Assembly (NCBI RefSeq): GCF_003002065.1
Contig: NZ_PVZG01000004.1
Coordinates: 186,001-250,000, forward strand
Source: Pseudosporangium ferrugineum
Lineage (GTDB): Bacteria; Actinomycetota; Actinomycetes; Mycobacteriales; Micromonosporaceae
Direction: 5' to 3'
Length of the DNA stretch: 64,000 nucleotides
Positions 57,328-64,000 of this stretch are shown in pieces. How positions within the stretch are numbered: the stretch's first letter is position 1; the number at the start of each line of letters is the position of its first letter. The position numbers and the translations under genes were made by a program. The notes under the pieces are model-generated. The model was not told where the DNA came from, did no database searches, and saw only the letters and a program-made list of their open reading frames with translations.

Positions 57328-58046
57328 TCGCGTCGGTGACACGGAGATGGCTGCTCTGCCGGGAACCCCGCCCGGACGCCGGCATCCGGCTCTACATCTT
57401 CCCGCACAGCGGCTCGTCGCCGGGCGAGTACATCCGCTGGTCGGACGGCCTGCCGGGGGTCGAGGTGCACGGCGTCCAGCTGCCCGGCCGGGGCACCCGG
57501 TTCCGCGAGCCGCCGTTCACCCGGATGACCGACCTCGTCGACGCCATCACCGGCGAGGTCCGGTTCCAGGCGCCGTACGCCTTCTTCGGGCACAGCCTCG
57601 GCGGGCTCATCGCGTACGAGGTGGCCCGCCGGCTGCGCGACCGCGGCGACACACCGCCCGGGGTGCTGATGGTGTCCGGCCTCGATCCCCCGCACCTCCA
57701 GCCGCCGCGGCGGCTCCCGCCGGCGCGCGTCACCGAGCGGATGATCCAGCGGCTGCCCGGGCAGCAGCTCGGGCCCGACTGCCTGAAGGCGGACCTGAAC
57801 GTCCTCCGCTCCTACGTCCACACCCCGTCCCCGCCGCTGCCAGGCCCGATCGTCGTGCTCGGCGGGACCGACGACGACCAGCCCGAGGACCTCGGGGCCT
57901 GGTCCGGCTACGGCCGCGGTCCGGCCGAGATCCGGCTCTTCCCCGGCGGTCACCATTACCACAGGGAGCACCATGACGACCTCCACCCGTACCTCCTCGA
58001 CGCGCTCCGGCGACACCGGCCGGACGCCGCCGAGCCTGATCAATGA
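57324..58046 (+). CDS. Type II thioesterase (NRPS editing) 2
   Basis: This 240-residue thioesterase has LYIFPHSGSSPGEY, VQLPGRGTRFREPPFTRM, GHSLGG (S91), VLGGTDDDQP (Asp) and GGHHYH (H210). Its GHSLGGLIAYEV block equals that of the first thioesterase, including identical codons, so the two probably arose by duplication. Its 3' end overlaps the acyl-CoA dehydrogenase start by 74 nt, an unusually long overlap. Confidence 0.88.
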   Translation: MIASVTRRWLLCREPRPDAGIRLYIFPHSGSSPGEYIRWSDGLPGVEVHGVQLPGRGTRFREPPFTRMTDLVDAITGEVRFQAPYAFFGHSLGGLIAYEVARRLRDRGDTPPGVLMVSGLDPPHLQPPRRLPPARVTERMIQRLPGQQLGPDCLKADLNVLRSYVHTPSPPLPGPIVVLGGTDDDQPEDLGAWSGYGRGPAEIRLFPGGHHYHREHHDDLHPYLLDALRRHRPDAAEPDQ

Positions 58047-59691
58047 GCTCTGGCGGGGCACCGTACGCTGGGATCTCCTGACCCCCTTCCCCGAGCAGGA
58101 CGGGGCCGAGCGCCGCCGCGGCGACGAGGCCTGCGCCGAGCTGGCGGCCTTCCTGCGCGACCGGGTCGACCCCACCCGCATCGACGAGGACCGCGACCTT
58201 CCCGCCGAGCTGGTCGCCGAGCTGCGCGCCCGCGGCTACCACCGGATGTTCCGGCCGGCCGGTGAGGGCGGGCTGGGGCTCTCGTACGCGAACATGTTCC
58301 GGGTCACCGAGACCGCGGCGAGCTGGTCCGTCCCGCTCGCCCTCATGTTCGGCAAGGCCAACGCGCTGAGCCCGGCGGCCTACCTGCCCCTGATCCCGCC
58401 CGGCGCGCTCAACGACCGGCTGCACCGGCACCTGCGGGAGGGGACCTTCGGCGGCAGCGCCGACACCGAGCCGACCGGCGCCGGCGGCGACACCCGCACG
58501 ACCACGGCGACCCTCGACCCCACCGGCACCACCTACCGGCTCGACGGCGAGAAGACCTACATCACCAACGGTACGATCGCGGACCTCTACCTGATCACGG
58601 CGACGCTGCGGGAGAACGGCACCGACCGGGTCAGCGCGTTCTTCGTCGACGCGGACTCGCCCGGCTTCGAGGTGGTGGCCCGGCACGACCTGATCGGGCT
58701 GCACGGCTCCCCCAACGCGCACCTGCGGCTGTCCGGCGTGGAGGTGCCCACCGAATACCGGATGTCCGATGTGCACGCCGCCCGCGACGACGTGCGCCGG
58801 GTCACCTACCACGGCCGGACGCTGGCGGTGGTGCCGGCGGCGGTGGCCCTGACCCGCATGTGCGCGTACTGGTCGCGGGAGTTCGTGAACCGCCGCCGCA
58901 TCGACGGGCGCCCGCTGGGCGGCTACGACGAGGTCCAGCACATGGTGGCGGAGACCGTGGCCGAGGCGTACGCGATGGACGCCCTGTCGCGGTGGACCCT
59001 GCTCGGCGGCACCGCCGACACGCTGCACGAGCACGCCGTCCTGAAGAACGTCGCCACGATGACCTGCTGGCGGGCCGCGGACCGCACCGTCACGCTGCTC
59101 GGCGCCGAGGGCCTGGAGACCGCCGCGAGCAAGGCGCGGCGCGGCGTGCCGGCGCTGCCGGTGGAACGCGCGCTGCGCGACGCCCGGGTGCTGCGCGTGG
59201 CGGGCGGCGTCGACTTCCTGATCGACTTCTGGTGCGCGCGGATCCGGCTCGCGGACTGCCACTACCGCCCCGCGGACGAGCCCGGCGAACCGTCCGGCAC
59301 CGGTGGCCTCCTGACCGCGGATGAGCGCCTCGCCGGGCACGCGGCGTTCGTCGACCGGGAGGCCGCCTGGTTCGGGGCGTACTGCGCCGGCCTGGCGGCG
59401 CGCCACGGCGACCGGGCCGCGCTGTTCGCCCGGCAGCACCTCCTGGTCGCGCTGAACCGGATCGCGAACGAGTTGCTGACGATGGCGGTGGTGCTGGCCC
59501 GCGGCGACGCCGGAGCGGACCTGGCCGACGTCTACTGCCGGGCGGCCGGGCGGCGGGTCACGGCCCTGCGCGCGGAGCTCGACGAGGCGTCCGACCGCTC
59601 GGCCGTCGCGGAGGACTGGCTGCGCGGCGACCGGTACGCGGCACTGCTCGACGACGTCATCACCGGCCCGGCGGAGACCGGCCGTGCCTGA
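57973..59691 (+). CDS. Acyl-CoA dehydrogenase family protein, NRPS-associated
   Basis: This 572-residue protein has the ACAD N-terminal helical domain, RMFRPAGEGGLGLSYANMFRVTETAASWSVPLALMFGKA, the middle domain with YRLDGEKTYITNG and VSAFFVDADSPG, and the C-terminal domain with QHMVAETVAEAYAMDAL. The usual catalytic-Glu loop (...EGTxE...) following RDARVLR is AGGVD here (A410, G411), so that Glu is missing. It is also about 180 residues longer than short-chain ACADs, with a C-terminal extension. In an NRPS cluster it may desaturate a carrier-protein-bound acyl or amino-acyl group, or be an inactive or altered enzyme. Confidence 0.82.
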   Translation: MTTSTRTSSTRSGDTGRTPPSLINELWRGTVRWDLLTPFPEQDGAERRRGDEACAELAAFLRDRVDPTRIDEDRDLPAELVAELRARGYHRMFRPAGEGGLGLSYANMFRVTETAASWSVPLALMFGKANALSPAAYLPLIPPGALNDRLHRHLREGTFGGSADTEPTGAGGDTRTTTATLDPTGTTYRLDGEKTYITNGTIADLYLITATLRENGTDRVSAFFVDADSPGFEVVARHDLIGLHGSPNAHLRLSGVEVPTEYRMSDVHAARDDVRRVTYHGRTLAVVPAAVALTRMCAYWSREFVNRRRIDGRPLGGYDEVQHMVAETVAEAYAMDALSRWTLLGGTADTLHEHAVLKNVATMTCWRAADRTVTLLGAEGLETAASKARRGVPALPVERALRDARVLRVAGGVDFLIDFWCARIRLADCHYRPADEPGEPSGTGGLLTADERLAGHAAFVDREAAWFGAYCAGLAARHGDRAALFARQHLLVALNRIANELLTMAVVLARGDAGADLADVYCRAAGRRVTALRAELDEASDRSAVAEDWLRGDRYAALLDDVITGPAETGRA

Positions 59692-61291
59692 CACCGAGGT
59701 GGCGGCCGTGCTGTCCCCGGCGCAGATGGCCGTCTGGGTCGCCGACCAGCTGGCCGGCGAGAACTCGCCGTTCACCATCAACCGCCTGTACGACGTGCGC
59801 GGCACCCTGGACCTCGGCGCGCTGGACGCCGCGCTGGCCGGGGTCGTCGCGCGGCACGAGGCGCTGCGCAGCGTCGTCGTCTCCGACGGCGGGCAACCCG
59901 TCCAGCGGGTGCTGCCCGCCGTGCCCACGGCCGTGCGCGTGCTCGACGACGACGCCGCCCTGGTGCGTTTCTTCACGGGCGCCTGGGATCCGGCGACGCC
60001 GCCGGTGCTGCGGCTGGCCGTCGCGCCGGGCCGGCACCCGTCGGAGCACCGGCTCGCGCTGCGGGCCCACCACCTGCTCTGCGACGGCACCAGCCTCGGC
60101 GTCATCCTGCGCGATCTGGCGGCCGGCTACCGGCCCGGCGCTCCGGTGGCGGCGCCGGACCCCGCGCCGGGCTTCCGCTCCTGGCTCCGGGCGCGGGACG
60201 CCGAGCTGGACTCCGACCGCGGCCGGGCGGCGATCGAGCGGTGGCGCACCCTGCTCTCCCCGGCGCCGGTGCCCGTGTCGCCGCCGGCCGACCGGCCCCG
60301 GCCCGCCGAGCCCAGCCACCTCGGGGTGACCTCGGGCTTCGCCCTGCCGGCCGAGGTGATGGGGCGGCTCGACGCGGTGGCGGCGTCGTACCGGACGACC
60401 ACCTTCACCCTCCTGCTCGCCGCCGTCCACCTGCTGATCGGCCGGAGCGCGGGCGCGGACGACGTCACGATCGGCGTGGTGGACTCCGGCCGTGCGGCCC
60501 CGGGGTCCGCCGGGATCGTGGGCATGCTCGCCTCCACGGCGCCGGTCCGCGTCGATCTGGCCGGGGCCGGCACGGTCGCCGAGCTCGTCCGCCAGGTGCG
60601 CCGCGGGCTCGCCGAACTGCTCGAGATCGGCCGGCTTCCCTTCGACGCCGTGCTGGAGCACCTCGACGTCGCCCGCTCGGCCGACGGGCACCCGCTGTTC
60701 CGCGTCATCGTCACGCACCTCGACGAACGGGACCGGCCGCCGCTGCGGTTCGGGGACGCCGTCGCCGCCGAGGGGGAACTGCCCGCCGGGGTGCCCGCAC
60801 GGGCGCGTACCGACCTGACGGTGGAGCTGATCCGCGGCTCCGGGGGTCTGCGGGGCCGGCTGGAGCTGAGCGCCGACCGCTACGAGCCGGCGACCGCGGC
60901 GCGGCTCGCGGAGGGGCTGGGCGACCTGCTGACCCGGATCTCCGACGATCCCGGCCGGCCGCTGGCCGACTACGGCGCACCCGGCGCACCCGCGGCCGGG
61001 GAGCCGGCCCGGGTCGGTCCCGGGCAGCCCGCGGAGGCGCCGGACGGCCCGCCGGCCGAGCTGGTGGACCTGGTCGCCGGCGTGTGGCAGGAGGTGCTGG
61101 GCCGCCCGGCCGACGGCGACCGGTCGTTCTTCGAGCTCGGCGGCACCTCGCACGGGCTGGTACGGATGCGCGGCCTGCTGCACCGCCGGGGCTACGACGT
61201 CCCGCTGATCCGCCTGTTCCACAACCCGACCGTCCCGTCCGTCGCGGCGTACCTGCACGCCACGGCCGGGCCCCGAACACGAGTGAGGTGA
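59684..61291 (+). CDS. Stand-alone NRPS protein: condensation domain plus carrier protein
   Basis: This 535-residue protein has a condensation domain (about 10-440) with LSPAQMAVWVADQLAGE, the catalytic HHLLCDG (H129, H130, D134), RHEALRSVV, IVGMLASTAPVRVDL and RLPFDAVLEHL. A peptidyl carrier follows, with the Ser site FFELGGTS (S489) and LFHNPTVPSVAAYL. There is no adenylation domain, so the carrier must be charged in trans or hold an acyl starter. GTG 59684 overlaps the dehydrogenase stop by 8 nt. It is probably the initiating or N-acylating part of the assembly line. Confidence 0.88.
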   Translation: MPDTEVAAVLSPAQMAVWVADQLAGENSPFTINRLYDVRGTLDLGALDAALAGVVARHEALRSVVVSDGGQPVQRVLPAVPTAVRVLDDDAALVRFFTGAWDPATPPVLRLAVAPGRHPSEHRLALRAHHLLCDGTSLGVILRDLAAGYRPGAPVAAPDPAPGFRSWLRARDAELDSDRGRAAIERWRTLLSPAPVPVSPPADRPRPAEPSHLGVTSGFALPAEVMGRLDAVAASYRTTTFTLLLAAVHLLIGRSAGADDVTIGVVDSGRAAPGSAGIVGMLASTAPVRVDLAGAGTVAELVRQVRRGLAELLEIGRLPFDAVLEHLDVARSADGHPLFRVIVTHLDERDRPPLRFGDAVAAEGELPAGVPARARTDLTVELIRGSGGLRGRLELSADRYEPATAARLAEGLGDLLTRISDDPGRPLADYGAPGAPAAGEPARVGPGQPAEAPDGPPAELVDLVAGVWQEVLGRPADGDRSFFELGGTSHGLVRMRGLLHRRGYDVPLIRLFHNPTVPSVAAYLHATAGPRTRVR

Positions 61292-61295
61292 GGGC

Positions 61296-64000
61296 ATGCA
61301 CGACCTGATCACCGAGATGGTGGCCGAGAACGCCCGGCGGCACCCGGAACGTCCGGCCGTCCTGCAGGACGGGGACGGCCTCAGCTACGGCGAGCTGGCC
61401 GAGCGCGCGGCCCGCACGGCCCACCTGCTGAACGCCGAGGGGATCGGCGCGGGGGACGTGGTCGCCCTGCTCTGCGATCCGGGCGTCGACCTGGTCGCCG
61501 GGGCGCTGGCCGTGCTGTGGAGCGGCGCGGCCTACCTTCCGCTCGATCCCGCCGACCCGGCGGAGCGCACGGCGGGCATCCTGGCCGAGGCCGGGGCGGC
61601 CGCCGTGCTGTGCGGCGGTCACCACCGCAGCGGTGCGCCCGGCGTACGGGCGATCGTGCTCGACCGGCTCGACCTCTCCGCGCAGCCGGCGCACCGGCCG
61701 GAGCACCGCCCCCGCCCCGGCGATCTGGCCTATGTCGTCTACACGTCGGGAACCACGGGACGCCCGAAGGGGGTCATGGTCGAACACCGGGCGCTGGCGA
61801 ATTTCGTACGGTGGAACCGCGAGGCCTTCGCCCTGACCGCCGGCGACCGCACCACCCTGCTCGCCTCCCCGGGCTTCGACGCCGCGGTGTGGGAGCTGTG
61901 GCCGACGCTGGCGGCCGGCGGTTCCCTGCACACGCCGCCGCGGGAGCTGAGGCGCAACCCGGGCGAGCTGGTGGCGTGGCTCGCCGACCACGCGATCACG
62001 GTGTGCCTGCTCACCACGCCGCTGGCCGAGCTGGTCGTCGACGCGGTGTGGCCGCCGGACGCGCCGCTGCGGGTGCTGCAGACCGGCGGCGACCGGCTGC
62101 GGGTACGCCCGCCGGCCGGCCTCCCGTTCGCGCTGGTCAACAACTACGGCCCGACGGAGAACACGGTGGTGGCCACGTCCGGCGCGGTGCCGCCCGGCGA
62201 CCCGGCGGTGCTGCCGGCGATCGGTGTGCCGGTGGCGGGCGTACGGATCGAGATCCTCGACGACGAGCTGCGTCCCGTGGCCCCCGGCGAGGTCGGCGAG
62301 CTGTACCTGGGCGGCGCCGCCCTGGCCCGCGGCTACCTCGGACGCCCGGACCTGACCGCCGACCGGTTCGTGCCGGATCCCCGGCCCGCGCTTCCCGGCG
62401 ACCGGCTCTACCGCACCGGCGACCTGGGCCGGTGGCTGCCCGACGGCTCCATCGACTTCGCCGGGCGCAACGACGACCAGGTGAAGGTGCGCGGCCACCG
62501 GATCGAACCGGCCGAGGTGGCCGCCGCGCTGCGCGAGCACCCGGACGTCGCCACCGCCCACGTGCAGGCCTTCCACCACGACGGGACCGGCGACGGGCAC
62601 CTCGTCGGCTACGTGGTGCCGCGGGAGGCACGCAAGCTGCCCGCCACCCGTGACCTGCGCGAGCACCTGTCGGCCCGGCTGCCCGCGGCCCTGGTGCCGG
62701 CCGCGTTCATCATCCTCGACGCCCTGCCCTGGGACCGCAACGGCAAGGTCGACCGGGCGGCGCTGCCGGCGCCGGACCTGCGCCGCCTGGCCACCGGGCC
62801 GGCCGTGACGCCGCCGCGGTCGCCGCTGGAGCGCACGATCGCGACCGCCTGGGCGGAGGTCCTCAACGTCTCCGGCGTCGGCCTGGAGGACGACTTCTTC
62901 CAGCTCGGCGGGCACTCCCTGGTGGCGACGCAGATCGTCACCCGGCTCCGGGAGGCGCTGGGCACGGAGATCCCGATCGGTACGCTGCTCGCCACGCCCA
63001 CGCTGGGCGCCTTCGCCGCCGCCGTCCAGGAGCTGCGCGAGTCCGGTGGGGCGGCGCGCGGGTTGCCGGCCATCGTCGCGGGCTCCGGCCCCGCCGACTC
63101 CCCCCTTTCCCTGCCGCAGCAACAGGTCTGGTTCCACAGCAAGCTGGCGCCGGACAGCCGGGCGTACCACGCCCAGGTGAGCCTGCGCGTCGTCGGGCCG
63201 CTCGACCTCGACGTCCTGGAGCGGGCCCTGACCGAGATCATCCGGCGCCACGAGAGCCTGCGGACCACGTACGTCGAACGGGACGGGCAGCCGCTGCAGT
63301 CGGTACGCCCGCCGGTGCCGGCCCGGCTCGATCGGGTCGACCTGTCCGCGACGCCGGAGGCGGACCGCGCCGCGCGCCTCGACGAGGTCATCCAGGCGGC
63401 CCTGGCCGACCCGTTCGACCTGCGCGAACCGCCCCTGGCCCGGTGGACCGCCGTACGGCTCGGCGCTGAGGAGCACGAGCTGATCCTGGTGGAACACCAC
63501 CTGGTGCACGACGGCTGGTCGTTCTCGGTGCTGATGGCCGAGCTCGAGGCACTGTACAACGCCTTCTCGGCCGGCGACGCGTCCCCGCTCCCGCCGCTGC
63601 CGGTGCAGTACCGCGACTACGTGGCCTGGCAACGGGACCTGCTCGACTCGCCCGAGATCACCCGGCAGCTGGAGTACTGGAAGGAGCGGCTGCGGGACGC
63701 GCCCACGGAACTGCATCTGCCCACCGACCGCCCCCGGCCGCCGGTGCAGACCTTCCGCGGCGACGTCGTACGCCTCCAGCTGTCGGCCGGCCTCCCCGCC
63801 CGGATCAGGGCGCTCGGCCGGCGCTACAACGTGACGTCGTACATGGTGATGTACGCGGCGTTCACGGCCCTGCTGCACCGCTACAGCGGGGACACCGACA
63901 TCTGCGTCGCGTCCGGGTTCGCCAACCGGCGGCTGGGCGAGAGCGAGCCGCTGATCGGCATGCTGGTGAACCCGGTCGTGCTGCGTACCCGGGTCGACGG
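61296..64000 (+). CDS. Non-ribosomal peptide synthetase, A-PCP-C (truncated by window end)
   Basis: From ATG 61296 an adenylation domain (about 1-480) has A3 YTSGTTGRPKG (Y149), A4 FDAAVWELW and A5 NNYGPTE (Y284). A carrier follows with FFQLGGHSL (S541), then a condensation domain with LSLPQQQVWFHSKL, RHESLRTTY and HHLVHDGW (H734, H735, D739). The frame is open to the window end. Reading the specificity positions gives D-A-W-L-Q-G-N-V-V, plus K, close to the Leu code DAWFLGNVVK, so a Leu-like hydrophobic residue is predicted with low confidence. It is 4 nt from the C-PCP gene's stop. RBS GAGGTGAGGG. Confidence 0.9.
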   Translation, partial: MHDLITEMVAENARRHPERPAVLQDGDGLSYGELAERAARTAHLLNAEGIGAGDVVALLCDPGVDLVAGALAVLWSGAAYLPLDPADPAERTAGILAEAGAAAVLCGGHHRSGAPGVRAIVLDRLDLSAQPAHRPEHRPRPGDLAYVVYTSGTTGRPKGVMVEHRALANFVRWNREAFALTAGDRTTLLASPGFDAAVWELWPTLAAGGSLHTPPRELRRNPGELVAWLADHAITVCLLTTPLAELVVDAVWPPDAPLRVLQTGGDRLRVRPPAGLPFALVNNYGPTENTVVATSGAVPPGDPAVLPAIGVPVAGVRIEILDDELRPVAPGEVGELYLGGAALARGYLGRPDLTADRFVPDPRPALPGDRLYRTGDLGRWLPDGSIDFAGRNDDQVKVRGHRIEPAEVAAALREHPDVATAHVQAFHHDGTGDGHLVGYVVPREARKLPATRDLREHLSARLPAALVPAAFIILDALPWDRNGKVDRAALPAPDLRRLATGPAVTPPRSPLERTIATAWAEVLNVSGVGLEDDFFQLGGHSLVATQIVTRLREALGTEIPIGTLLATPTLGAFAAAVQELRESGGAARGLPAIVAGSGPADSPLSLPQQQVWFHSKLAPDSRAYHAQVSLRVVGPLDLDVLERALTEIIRRHESLRTTYVERDGQPLQSVRPPVPARLDRVDLSATPEADRAARLDEVIQAALADPFDLREPPLARWTAVRLGAEEHELILVEHHLVHDGWSFSVLMAELEALYNAFSAGDASPLPPLPVQYRDYVAWQRDLLDSPEITRQLEYWKERLRDAPTELHLPTDRPRPPVQTFRGDVVRLQLSAGLPARIRALGRRYNVTSYMVMYAAFTALLHRYSGDTDICVASGFANRRLGESEPLIGMLVNPVVLRTRVD

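Overview
The window is 64 kb of very GC-rich DNA. Genes are tightly packed, often overlapping by 4 nt, with many GTG starts. It reads as the chromosome of a filamentous actinomycete. The DosR-like hypoxia genes, the LPxTG protein, the IclR and TetR sugar regulons and the NRPS locus suggest a Micromonosporaceae member such as Actinoplanes, but that placement is an inference. No tRNA, rRNA, CRISPR array, insertion sequence or phage gene was seen.

Layout. 1-2966: end of a flavoprotein disulfide-reductase-type gene, a triple operator, an SDR plus SnoaL pair, and an LPxTG surface protein. 2989-9015: a hypoxia/redox group holding an Acg-type nitroreductase, a flavodoxin, a SHOCT peptide, a DUF4389 membrane protein and a P1B-5 metal ATPase with a C-terminal hemerythrin domain. 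9149-16546: a four-gene MacB/FtsX-type ABC exporter operon whose second ATPase carries an AbrB-like tail. 16724-21876: a sugar-acid catabolic locus around an IclR regulator (FAH hydrolase, lactonase, IlvD/Edd dehydratase, SDR). 21881-24053: TetR, a TIM-barrel protein and a P-loop kinase. 24261-35276: mostly secreted proteins (S8 protease, small lectin-like protein, GH16-CBM13 glucanase, M14 carboxypeptidase) with an SDR, a LuxR regulator and a coiled-coil protein. 35369-45211: anaerobic/nitrogen-oxide genes (radical SAM/SPASM protein, FeoA-FeoB-NifU, nitronate-monooxygenase-like protein, hemerythrin-DUF2249, and a NirK copper nitrite reductase with a membrane partner). 45316-53991: a TetR regulator and a seven-gene operon with an Rbs-type sugar ABC transporter, SDR, SMP-30 and an acyl-CoA ligase. 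53999-55457: a cupin and a quinone-oxidoreductase-like gene under two identical palindromic operators. 55758-56342: an unrecognised orphan gene closed by a 14-bp perfect hairpin. 56533-64000: the start of an NRPS biosynthetic cluster (two type II thioesterases, an acyl-CoA dehydrogenase, a C-PCP protein and an A-PCP-C synthetase cut by the window end).

The most coherent signal is a set of eight DosR-like boxes (near GGGACCTTCGGCCCT). Each is correctly oriented and lies 36-93 bp upstream of a start codon. They link genes spread over 36 kb: acg, flavodoxin, DUF4389/P1B-5 ATPase, an SDR, radical SAM, a small membrane protein, feoAB-nifU and the NMO-like gene. Together these suggest a low-oxygen/NO-responsive regulon covering iron import, Fe-S handling, flavin redox chemistry and nitrite reduction. 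The regulator itself is not in the window.
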